Assembly (NCBI GenBank): GCA_023258825.1
Contig: JALQWE010000262.1
Location: 1-5,759, forward strand
Reading direction: 5' to 3'
DNA: 5,759 bases
Origin: Planctomycetaceae bacterium
Lineage (GTDB): Bacteria > Planctomycetota > Planctomycetia > Planctomycetales > Planctomycetaceae
In this document: positions 1 through 5,518 of the stretch, one piece after another
Layout: each line of letters opens with the position of its first letter
How positions within the stretch are numbered: the first letter of the stretch is position 1
The notes under the pieces: model-generated
Told to the model about the DNA's origin: nothing
The model's database searches: none
The model's input: only the letters and a program-made list of their open reading frames with translations
Made by a program: the position numbers and the translations under genes

Positions 1-860
1 TCCACACCGTCAATCATTGTCAGTAACACGACCGACATCACAGCCGCATACCACAAATCCCGGCGGGCCAGCAGGGACGCAAAGTCAGGCATACTGAAAT
101 GCAGGCTCAATCCATTGGGAATTGAGATCAGAAATTTTCCGCTGTTCAGTGAGCTAAGGTTGAATGCCATTCCAAGTACGGTTCCCACAATGACCGCAAG
201 CAGTTGTGGCGGCAGAACCTGAAAGAGTCGTACCCGTTTCTGCATTGCTCCCAGCCCGAAGAGGGCCACCAGGGTGACGGCTGATGTGATAAAGACCGGT
301 GTCGTCAGTCCCGCAGCAAACGTCGGAAGTCCCAGCACGTATTCGTAGAATTCTTTGGCAGCCACCGTCCCGGTGAACCCGAAGAATGATGGAAACTGCT
401 TGACAATAATCATCAGGCCGATCGATGCCAGCATTCCCTCAACCACCGCCACCGGAATCATCGCGGCATATCGCGCAAGTCCGCCGAGCGCCATCAATGC
501 CTGGATGCAGCCCACTGCGAAAATGACGCAGAGCAGAAATGGGTAACCGGCACCCAGCGTTTCCGCATCACCAACGCCTCCGAGGGAGGCCATGACCGCG
601 ACCAGTGCCGGAGCCAACCCAGCCGCAGGGCCGCTGATTGTCAGGTACGCTCCCCCGATGAAAGGGAACAAAAGCCCGGCAATGATGGCCGATGTCAGCC
701 CGTAAATCGGAGGAACGCCGGAAGCGATGGCAATACCGGACGACAACGGCAAAGACACCAGCGAAACCACCACGCCGGAAAGGACATCATGGCGAATATG
801 CTTCAAGCCTTTGAGTCCGTTCTGGGGCGTTTCCGCTGAAGAACTGCTCGACTGTGACAT
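1..860 (-). CDS. SulP-family anion permease, N-terminal part (gene runs off left edge)
   Basis: This inner-membrane transporter of the SulP (SLC26-like) family moves inorganic anions such as sulfate or bicarbonate; the substrate cannot be told from this fragment. I translated 286 codons from the ATG at 860-858 without a stop. After a polar Ser-rich head (residues 1-22) comes a typical SulP opening: HDVLSGVVVSLVSLPLSSG at 24-42, then ASGVPPIYGLTSAIIAGLL at about 46-64, and ISGPAAGLAPALVA at 75-88, the half-helix region that lines the anion site in the family. Further hydrophobic segments lie near 107-126, 131-154, 185-205, 216-234 and 271-284. The fragment ends at TMIDGV, where the family usually continues toward the second half of the core and often a STAS domain; at least 200 residues are missing. 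The start is supported by GGAG at 870-867, six bases from the ATG. The gene is divergent from mtaB. The family call is firm; the substrate is open. Confidence 0.9.
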   Translation of the reverse strand, partial: MSQSSSSSAETPQNGLKGLKHIRHDVLSGVVVSLVSLPLSSGIAIASGVPPIYGLTSAIIAGLLFPFIGGAYLTISGPAAGLAPALVAVMASLGGVGDAETLGAGYPFLLCVIFAVGCIQALMALGGLARYAAMIPVAVVEGMLASIGLMIIVKQFPSFFGFTGTVAAKEFYEYVLGLPTFAAGLTTPVFITSAVTLVALFGLGAMQKRVRLFQVLPPQLLAVIVGTVLGMAFNLSSLNSGKFLISIPNGLSLHFSMPDFASLLARRDLWYAAVMSVVLLTMIDGV

Positions 861-912
861 GACCTGCTCCCACGAAAAGGAAGTGAAATTATTTTCTCGT
901 GAGAGGACACAG

Positions 913-928
913 GCGATTGCTGTGCCAA
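913..928 (-). promoter_or_regulatory. Possible sigma-54 (-24/-12) promoter for the SulP gene
   Basis: On the minus strand the sequence TTGGCACAGCAATCGC begins at 928. It matches the -24 element TTGGCAC perfectly and places a GC dinucleotide exactly ten bases after the GG, as sigma-54 sites require, but the -12 element reads TCGC rather than TTGC. It lies about 50 bases upstream of the SulP ATG, a sensible distance. A single short match with one core mismatch could be chance, and no activator-binding site is obvious. Confidence 0.2.
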
Positions 929-1118
929 AGTGCGGCTCCGGTTGTTGCAGAGGACGCTGTAGTGTTTTCGCAAGTACTTCGTGAGTATGGGCTTGCGGCA
1001 AATTTTGTTTTTCATGGCAAGCACGCACACAGTCAGGAATCCCGGATCCTGCCGGCCATGATTTATCTGTTTCAAATGGTCCTGGCAAGAAATTAGCCAC
1101 GGACTCGCCGTTGAAATC

Positions 1119-1177
1119 GCAAAAAGGGGACATTCTACTTTTCCAACGCCTCGAAAAGAGACCTGACCCCTTTTTGC
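1119..1177. repeat. 59-base interrupted palindrome, REP/RAYT-like
   Basis: Perfect 11-base outer arms, GCAAAAAGGGG at 1119-1129 and CCCCTTTTTGC at 1167-1177, enclose 8 unpaired bases on each side (1130-1137 and 1159-1166). Inside these is a 6-base inner stem, CTTTTC at 1138-1143 with GAAAAG at 1153-1158, and a 9-base loop. The symmetric architecture is directly visible. I remember GGGGACATTCTACTTTT-like and AGACCTGACCCCTTTTT-like ends from short dispersed palindromes linked to RAYT (REP-associated tyrosine) transposases in several phyla; that link is recollection, not shown here. No transposase is in the window, so this would be a non-autonomous copy. It could also form an RNA hairpin in the mtaB leader if transcription starts upstream of it. 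Confidence 0.6.
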
Positions 1178-1412
1178 TGGGGCAAATTGGGGGAGGCGTG
1201 CGAGTCGTAGTGGAAGAAGGGATTCCGGGGGAGACGATTCCCGACGGCGCGGAATTCACCAGTTTCCAAATCTGCAGGCGGGTCCGTTCGACGATACTCC
1301 TGCCTGCCGGTAGAATTCGGCCTGTTCCGGCGGCCCGCAATCGTGGCGGCGCATTTCGGGGCAATGCGGAAGCGGTTGGGGAATTCGGGACTTTTTCGCT
1401 GCAAACGGGCTC

Positions 1413-2999
1413 ATGACGGACTTAATCAACATCGGTGACCGCCACGTCCCGCCAGACGTGGCGGTCGCGGGACGCACCTGCAGGCTTGTCACGCTGGGCT
1501 GCAAGGTCAACCAGTACGAGACTCAGCTGGTTCGCGAGGCACTGCTGCAAAGCGGTTATCGTGAAGCAGGCGATGACGAGTCGGCTGATCTGTGCGTGGT
1601 CAATACGTGCACGGTGACCAACACCGGAGATTCCAAATCACGACAGGTCATTCGCCAGCTGGCCCGTCAAAATCCTGGCGCGCGTACAATTGTCATGGGC
1701 TGCTACGCGACACGGGATCCGGCTGTCGTAGCGGGGTTGCCGAATGTGATTGAAGTGGTCACAGACAAGCGTGAACTCCCGGATGTGCTCAGCCGCTTCG
1801 GGGTCTCAGACCTGCCCGCGGGGATTACTGAGTTCGAAGGACGGCAGCGGGCTTTCGTCAAGATTCAGGACGGATGCATACTGAAATGTTCGTACTGCAT
1901 CATCCCCACGGTGCGCCCCGGACTGCGCAGTCGTCGTCCCATGGACATTGAAGACGAGATTCGGGCACTGATTGATCACGGCTATCGTGAAATCGTGATC
2001 AGCGGCATTCACATGGGCCACTTTGGTGTGGACACCAACAATCTGGCGCCTGGCGACCGGCCGGAGCGTCTTTGGCATCTGCTGCGGCGTCTGGACCGGA
2101 TTCCCGGAGACTGGCGTATGCGACTGTCCAGCATTGAAGCGGTCGAAGTGAATGACGACTTCATCAGTGCCTGTGGCGACTGCCAGCATCTGTGTCCGCA
2201 GTTTCATCCGGCGTTGCAAAGCGGCAGTGATGCGGTGCTGACGCGAATGCGTCGCCGATATCGCGTGGATCGATTTCTGCAGCGACTGGATCAGATCCGC
2301 GAAAAGCTCGGCCGCGGTACGGCCTTCAGCACAGATGTGATTGTGGGCTTTCCCGGCGAGACGGAAGCCGAGTTTCAGGAGACGCTGGAGACCTGTCGTC
2401 GTGCACGGTTTATGAAGGTGCACGTCTTTCCCTTCAGTCGTCGGGACGGAACACCGGCGGCGACCATGGACGGCCAGATTGCTCCTGAGGAGATTCGGCG
2501 GCGGGTCGGGATTCTCAGCGAACTCGAACGTGATCTGGCTGAACAGTTCTATCGTGAACGCATAGCGGATTCGCAGCCGGCGGTAGCGCAGAGTTTGTCG
2601 CAGCATCCCGCAGACCTCGAGGTACTTGCAGAACGGCTCTCAGAACACCGGGAAGGCTACGTGCGGGGCACAGACCGCTGGTACATGCCGGTCGAAGTAC
2701 CGGGGACCGCTGCTGATCTCGGCCTGTTTGTGCGGTGCCGCGGGATTTCGGCCAGCCGCGAAGGCGTGGTGGCTGAGCGACTGCAGGCGTTGCGGCATGA
2801 CAGCAGTCTGAGTCATCGCGGGGCACCGGACGACTCTGACAACCTGACTCTGGCCCGGGACGCGGATCCCGAGTGTGAAACCGCGGCGGTAGCAGCCTGC
2901 TCCGTCAGCGCTGCAGACGGGATCGTGTTCGTCAGTCCTGGAATTCCGGCGGCCGCGCCGCAAAACTCAGCAACCGGAGTCGTCACATGGCCATCCTGA
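1413..2999 (+). CDS. mtaB: tRNA (t6A37) methylthiotransferase MtaB
   Basis: This cytoplasmic radical-SAM enzyme adds a methylthio group to t6A at position 37 of tRNAs reading ANN codons, giving ms2t6A. The 528-residue product shows the three-part layout of the family. The N-terminal UPF0004 domain has its cluster cysteines at C30 (TLGCKVNQYET), C66 (VNTCTVTN) and C97 (VMGCYA). The radical-SAM core has C155, C159 and C162 in DGCILKCSYCIIP, with LQSGSD at 268-273 and STDVIVGFPGET at 306-317. A TRAM-like RNA-binding region lies near 375-457. LGCKVNQYET and QDGC point to MtaB rather than MiaB or RimO. Residues from about 460 to 528 form an unrecognised tail, unusual since relatives are about 420-450 residues. 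No clear ribosome site precedes the ATG at 1413. The first 20 residues look non-conserved, and GTG at 1458 (V16) is an alternative start. The 3' end overlaps tmk. Confidence 0.95.
   Translation: MTDLINIGDRHVPPDVAVAGRTCRLVTLGCKVNQYETQLVREALLQSGYREAGDDESADLCVVNTCTVTNTGDSKSRQVIRQLARQNPGARTIVMGCYATRDPAVVAGLPNVIEVVTDKRELPDVLSRFGVSDLPAGITEFEGRQRAFVKIQDGCILKCSYCIIPTVRPGLRSRRPMDIEDEIRALIDHGYREIVISGIHMGHFGVDTNNLAPGDRPERLWHLLRRLDRIPGDWRMRLSSIEAVEVNDDFISACGDCQHLCPQFHPALQSGSDAVLTRMRRRYRVDRFLQRLDQIREKLGRGTAFSTDVIVGFPGETEAEFQETLETCRRARFMKVHVFPFSRRDGTPAATMDGQIAPEEIRRRVGILSELERDLAEQFYRERIADSQPAVAQSLSQHPADLEVLAERLSEHREGYVRGTDRWYMPVEVPGTAADLGLFVRCRGISASREGVVAERLQALRHDSSLSHRGAPDDSDNLTLARDADPECETAAVAACSVSAADGIVFVSPGIPAAAPQNSATGVVTWPS
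1437..1466 (+). repeat. 11-bp perfect inverted repeat at the start of mtaB
   Basis: GACCGCCACGT (1437-1447) and ACGTGGCGGTC (1456-1466) are perfect reverse complements separated by 8 bases, CCCGCCAG. A shorter alternative pairing, CGCCA (1450-1454) with TGGCG (1459-1463), competes with it. The structure covers codons 9-18 of the annotated mtaB frame, and the alternative GTG start at 1458 sits inside its right arm. In RNA this would be a very stable GC-rich hairpin close to the start codon. It may be a translational control element or the footprint of a small palindromic repeat that has supplied the non-conserved N-terminus of the protein. Confidence 0.6.
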
Positions 3000-3679
3000 T
3001 TGCGATTGAAGGCATTGACGGGGCCGGCAAGGGGACTCAGGCGGGTCAACTGGTGCAGGGGCTGCGTCAGTTGGGATATCGTGTGGACAGTCTCCAGTTC
3101 CCACGTTACGGCGCCACCACCTTTGGCCAGGCGATCGGCGACTTTCTGAATGGCCGATTTGGTGCTCTGAACGAAGTGCATCCGCAACTGGCTGCCGTGC
3201 TGTATGCCGGAGATCGCTACGAATCCCGTGAGCTTCTGCTGCAGCTGCTGCAGAATAACGACGTCGTGGTGCTGGACCGTTACGTCGGTTCTAACCTGGC
3301 CCACCAGGCTTCGAAACTTGCGGGCGAGGCCCGGGCGACGCTGATTGACTGGATTGAACGCGTCGAATTCGGGGTTTTTCAGTTGCCTCGGCCGGATTTG
3401 ACGATACTGATTGACATGTCCAGTGAAATGAGTCGCGAACTGGTCTCGCGAAAAGGTACGCGGGATTACACGGACCGTGAAGCCGATCTTCAGGAAGCCG
3501 ACCTTCCGTACCTCGAAAAGGTCAGACGGTGTTACCTGGCACTGTCGCACAGTCGACTGGACTGGCGAACGGTGCACGGTTTGGCCGACGACGGAAGTTT
3601 GCGGACGATCGAACAGATTGCGGCGGACATCCGTGGCCTGGTGCTGCAACTGGTGAATGCGGCGGCCGGCCCGGTTTGA
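2987..3679 (+). CDS. tmk: Thymidylate (dTMP) kinase
   Basis: This cytoplasmic kinase phosphorylates dTMP to dTDP with ATP, the step common to the de novo and salvage routes to dTTP. The 230-residue product has a P-loop GIDGAGKGTQ at residues 9-18, FPRYG at 38-42, GDRYESR at 75-81 (family GDR, dTMP site), the Walker B-like LDRY at 96-99 followed by VGSN, and a LID region around SRKGTRDYTDRE (154-165). Length is slightly above the usual 205-215. The residue after the P-loop lysine is Gly (GKGT), as in adenylate kinases, instead of the usual Thr or Ser. The ATG at 2987 has GGAG at 2976-2979, seven bases upstream, and lies inside the last codons of mtaB with a 13-base overlap in another frame. 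This suggests co-transcription and translational coupling. Function is firm from the motifs. Confidence 0.95.
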   Translation: MAILIAIEGIDGAGKGTQAGQLVQGLRQLGYRVDSLQFPRYGATTFGQAIGDFLNGRFGALNEVHPQLAAVLYAGDRYESRELLLQLLQNNDVVVLDRYVGSNLAHQASKLAGEARATLIDWIERVEFGVFQLPRPDLTILIDMSSEMSRELVSRKGTRDYTDREADLQEADLPYLEKVRRCYLALSHSRLDWRTVHGLADDGSLRTIEQIAADIRGLVLQLVNAAAGPV

Positions 3680-3690
3680 TCGGCGTTTAG

Positions 3691-3753
3691 TTTTCGGTTT
3701 TCAGTTTTCAGTTTTCAGTTTTCAGTGTTCGGTTTTCAGTGTTCGGTTTTCAG
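3691..3753 (+). repeat. Tandem heptad array, consensus TTTTCAG (9 units)
   Basis: Nine consecutive 7-base units run in perfect register: TTTTCGG, four TTTTCAG, TGTTCGG, TTTTCAG, TGTTCGG, TTTTCAG. The alternation of TGTTCGG and TTTTCAG at the end shows that a 14-base pair of units was itself duplicated. The array starts 12 bases after the tmk stop codon and abuts the 15-base repeat that follows. Because 7 is not a multiple of 3 and the unit contains no forward stop in any phase, the whole array is an open frame on the plus strand. I remember TTTTCAG runs as frequent in planctomycete intergenic DNA; their role is unknown to me. Confidence 0.9.
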
Positions 3754-3793
3754 TGGATGGGTTGTCAGTGGATGGGTTGTCAGTGGATGGGTT
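3754..3793 (+). repeat. 15-base tandem repeat (about 2.7 copies)
   Basis: The unit TGGATGGGTTGTCAG occurs at 3754-3768 and 3769-3783, and a partial third copy starts at 3784 and diverges after TGGATGGGTT. Each unit ends in GTCAG, which resembles the TTTTCAG end of the adjacent heptads, so the 15-mer probably arose from the same array by replication slippage. Because 15 is a multiple of 3, the frame of the downstream gene reads it as a repeated five-residue block, SVDGL. Confidence 0.88.
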
Positions 3794-3821
3794 TTTGGCG
3801 GCACGAGTCTTCCTGTGGATC

Positions 3822-4781
3822 ATGGCGATGGGGATTGGGCGGATTCGCACGGCGGCTTATTTCAGCGTGCTGCCGTGTCTTGGGTTGCTGTTTCTGGCGG
3901 GCCTGTCGCCGTGGCCATCCGCTGCGGCTCTGTACGGACTGGGACCGGTTCAGGACCCTGAGGTGGAAGCGGCCGAATCTGTCTGCGTGATTCGCGACTG
4001 GAACATTAGTGAAGCCAGTGGCATAGCCTGCAGCCTGCAGCAACCGGAATGTGTCTGGATTCACAATGATTCCGGTGACGAGCCGCGGCTGTTTCTGGTG
4101 AATCGGGATGGCACCACACGTGGGATCGTGACACTTCCGGAGGTCACGGCCACCGACTGGGAAGACATGTGTGCGTTTCGGGCAGATGAACGCAACTGGC
4201 TGTTGATTGCGGATTCGGGAGACAACAGTCGTGATCGTGGACAGCAGCGGCCGGGATGTCAGCTGCTGCTGGTTGAGGAACCGCAGATCCAGCCGGGGAC
4301 GAAAGTAAGTCAGTTGCAGTCCCGTCCGACGGTCACAGTCGAGTTTTCTTATCCGGCAGGTCCAGCGGACTGTGAGAGTGTTGCGGTGGATGTCCCTGGA
4401 CGACAGATTCTGCTGCTGACAAAAGCAAATCCCTCCAACGCCACGCTGTACCGAATTCCGTTGCAGTTACAGGCTGGCAGGCAGAACCACGTGGCGGAAA
4501 AAATTCGTCCCCTCGGAATTGCCTGGGCGACGGGCATGGACGTGACCGCGGATGGTCGCCGTCTGGCGATTGTCAATCCGGTCAGTGGAGCGGTGTTTGA
4601 TCGGCAGGGTGACGAGAGCTGGGGTGAGGCCTGCGGACGCAGTGCCACGATCCTGACGCTTCCGGCGCGTCGACAGGGTGAAACCGTCTGTTTTGAAGCG
4701 GACGGCCAGAGCCTGCTGGTGAGCAGCGAAGGCCGCTGGCAAACACTCTGGCGCGTCATTGTGCCCAGCAGCACGCGTTAA
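3822..4781 (+). CDS. Secreted protein of unknown function, probable beta-propeller
   Basis: I do not know the function. From the ATG at 3822 the product has 319 residues. It begins with a signal peptide: a basic start (R7, R10), a hydrophobic core at about 11-29 and a likely cleavage near A36 (PSAAA before LYG), so export is expected. The rest consists of repeated beta-rich blocks with acidic loops: HNDSGDEPRLF (81-91), TDWEDMC (111-117), LLIADSGDN (127-135), PAGPADCESVAVD (178-190), ATGMDVTADGRRLAIVN (236-252) and QGETVCFEADGQSLLVSSEG (285-304). These recall a family of uncharacterised propeller-like bacterial exoproteins that I remember from actinobacteria and planctomycetes. Eight cysteines in the mature part could form disulfides. 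The frame stays open upstream to 3657 through the tandem repeats, but that would put a Phe/Ser/Val repeat in front of the signal peptide, so 3822 (or the ATG at 3828) is preferred. No strong ribosome site is visible. Confidence 0.8.
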   Translation: MAMGIGRIRTAAYFSVLPCLGLLFLAGLSPWPSAAALYGLGPVQDPEVEAAESVCVIRDWNISEASGIACSLQQPECVWIHNDSGDEPRLFLVNRDGTTRGIVTLPEVTATDWEDMCAFRADERNWLLIADSGDNSRDRGQQRPGCQLLLVEEPQIQPGTKVSQLQSRPTVTVEFSYPAGPADCESVAVDVPGRQILLLTKANPSNATLYRIPLQLQAGRQNHVAEKIRPLGIAWATGMDVTADGRRLAIVNPVSGAVFDRQGDESWGEACGRSATILTLPARRQGETVCFEADGQSLLVSSEGRWQTLWRVIVPSSTR

Positions 4782-4786
4782 ATGTG

Positions 4787-4834
4787 AGTCCCAACCGGAG
4801 GCTGACGCGTCGCGCCTGTCTTCATCCGGGACAG
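4787..4834. repeat. Possible remnant of a dispersed GC-rich repeat in the convergent gap
   Basis: The 85-base gap between the convergent genes holds CCGGAGGCTGACGCGTCGCG (4795-4814), which resembles short palindromic repeats (AGCCGGAGGCTGACGC-type) that I recall from planctomycete intergenic DNA. A 5-base stem, CTGTC at 4816-4820 with GACAG at 4830-4834, follows it. There is no T-tract on either strand, so it does not read as a classical intrinsic terminator, and only one copy is in the window. The call rests on memory. Confidence 0.3.
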
Positions 4835-4866
4835 ACAGACTCGGCGGCTACCGTCTTGACCTGCTG

Positions 4867-5223
4867 TTACTCAACTGGCTGAAGTGTCACCTGGATCGTG
4901 CAGTGCATCGCCGTGGCAAGGCGTTCGACGGTTTCGAGGGTCAGGTTGGGTTCATCGGCATTCAGCAGACGGGACAAGTTACCGCTGTCGATGCCTGTCC
5001 TTGCCTGCAGTTCACTGAGTGAAAGGTCTTCCTCAGCTTTACGTTTCCGCAGCAAACCGATGACATGTTGTGCTACTGTTCCACCACTTCGTTTGCTGGC
5101 CCTCAATCTCCGGATTTTTGCCTCATTTTCCGCGATCACTTGAGGAGTTGATTCTTCGGAGATTGCTGTTTGAATTCTGGCCTTTTCGGCTTCTGTGGGT
5201 TGTCGCCGTCGAATGTTGCTCAC
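4867..5223 (-). CDS. XRE-family helix-turn-helix protein, probable antitoxin
   Basis: This is a DNA-binding protein of 118 residues, probably the antitoxin and autorepressor of the BrnT-like gene just upstream. The N-terminal 48 residues are charged and likely helical or flexible (MSNIRRRQPTEAEKARIQ), a plausible toxin-binding arm. Residues 49-110 form a Cro/C1-type domain: AQHVIGLLRKRKAEEDLSLS, then the helix-turn-helix ELQARTGIDSGNLSRLLN at 71-88, then LTLETVERLATAMH at 94-107. The start is GTG at 5223-5221, overlapping the TGA of the upstream gene in the four bases GTGA, with AGGG seven bases before it, so translation is probably coupled. BrnT toxins are classically paired with the ribbon-helix-helix protein BrnA; here the partner is an HTH protein, as in HigBA-like systems. 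The HTH domain is certain from the motifs; the antitoxin role is inferred from context. Confidence 0.85.
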   Translation of the reverse strand: MSNIRRRQPTEAEKARIQTAISEESTPQVIAENEAKIRRLRASKRSGGTVAQHVIGLLRKRKAEEDLSLSELQARTGIDSGNLSRLLNADEPNLTLETVERLATAMHCTIQVTLQPVE

Positions 5224-5453
5224 AGTCGTTCCCTCACCTCAAAAGCAGTTACGGGATAAACCGTCATTTCAGATTCAATCCATTCGAACACAACAGCTAT
5301 CAATCGGCCGTCTACAGTTCGCCCGAATCTCATCGGGCGGCCGCTGGATTCACTGACGGTTTCAGCTTCATAATTCTGAAAAACGAATTCGAAGTCCGCT
5401 GGCGTGAGTCCATGCTGGGCGATGTGGTCGACGTTGCCGCCCATGTCGTCCAT
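5220..5453 (-). CDS. BrnT-like small protein, candidate RNase toxin
   Basis: The product is a 77-residue protein resembling the BrnT family (RelE-like fold, ribonuclease toxins). Visible hallmarks are GGNVDHIAQHGLTPADFEFVF at 5-25, matching the family's N-terminal helix with its (K/A)HG(L/V) core, then SSGRPMRFGRTVDGRLIAVV at 36-55 and VYPVTAFEV at 65-73. The last corresponds to the C-terminal 'ISAR.A'-type strand, with Thr-Ala-Phe-Glu replacing Ala-Arg. It is followed immediately by the HTH gene with a 4-base overlap, the arrangement of a toxin-first type II module. The start is uncertain. The ATG at 5453 is the only ATG giving the full HG helix, but the frame continues upstream through the residues DEFVW, which look like the usual family N-terminus, with no ATG, GTG or TTG before the next stop. 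A GAGAGAG stretch lies about 15 bases before the ATG. Toxicity is inferred, not shown. Confidence 0.7.
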   Translation of the reverse strand: MDDMGGNVDHIAQHGLTPADFEFVFQNYEAETVSESSGRPMRFGRTVDGRLIAVVFEWIESEMTVYPVTAFEVRERL

Positions 5454-5483
5454 CCAGACGAATTCATCTCTCTCGGTAGAACC

Positions 5484-5493
5484 CGGTATACCG
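5484..5493. promoter_or_regulatory. Palindrome CGGTATACCG, possible operator of the toxin-antitoxin pair
   Basis: This perfect 10-base palindrome sits in the 65-base gap between the TatD-type gene and the BrnT-like gene, about 30 bases upstream of the latter's ATG. An autoregulating HTH antitoxin would bind about there. Palindromes of this length are expected several times by chance in a window this size, so only its position argues for function. Confidence 0.25.
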
Positions 5494-5518
5494 CCGGAAG
5501 TTGGCAGGTCTGCAGTAT

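Larger units (their letters stand above)
861..1412. other. Gene-poor divergent intergenic region
   Basis: These 552 bases separate the divergently read SulP and mtaB genes. Short reading frames exist on both strands (for example 899-1096 plus, 1111-1416 plus, 1404-1135 minus). None has a recognisable domain, a good ribosome site or a sensible composition, and two of them read through the palindrome at 1119-1177, so I do not call them. Visible content is a weak sigma-54-like site facing SulP (913-928), a small interrupted inverted repeat (GCAAG/CTTGC at 970-974 and 992-996, with TACT/AGTA nested inside), the 59-base palindrome, and a GC-rich stretch 1178-1412 with nothing recognisable. The promoters of both flanking genes should lie here but I cannot place them confidently. 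Confidence 0.6.

Noticed and set aside
355..546. 63-codon plus-strand frame, and other short plus-strand frames in 355-984
   Set aside because: They are antisense to the SulP coding frame or to its upstream region and have no independent support.
1111..1139. Possible sigma-70 promoter for mtaB: TTGAAA, 17 bases, TCTACT
   Set aside because: The -35 match is good, but the -10 has only four of six bases and falls inside the palindrome arm. It is too weak to annotate.
1111..1416. 101-codon TTG-initiated frame whose TGA overlaps the mtaB ATG
   Set aside because: The stop/start overlap looks operon-like, but the frame starts in front of and reads through the 59-base palindrome, uses TTG without a ribosome site, and matches nothing I recognise.
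1806..2606. 266-codon open frame on the minus strand inside mtaB
   Set aside because: It lies wholly antisense to the well-supported mtaB, shows no domain, and is rich in Arg/His/Thr/Gln as expected for a shadow of GC-rich coding sequence.
2813..3649. 278-codon open frame on the minus strand across the mtaB-tmk junction
   Set aside because: It is antisense to two genes with clear motifs and has no recognisable family, ribosome site or sensible composition.
3657..3821. Upstream extension of the secreted protein to an ATG inside tmk
   Set aside because: It would place a Phe/Ser/Val-rich segment translated from tandem repeats before a complete signal peptide, so the open frame is better explained by the stop-free repeat.
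4816..4834. Stem CTGTC/GACAG as a terminator between convergent genes
   Set aside because: The stem has only five base pairs with a nine-base loop and no T-tract on either strand.
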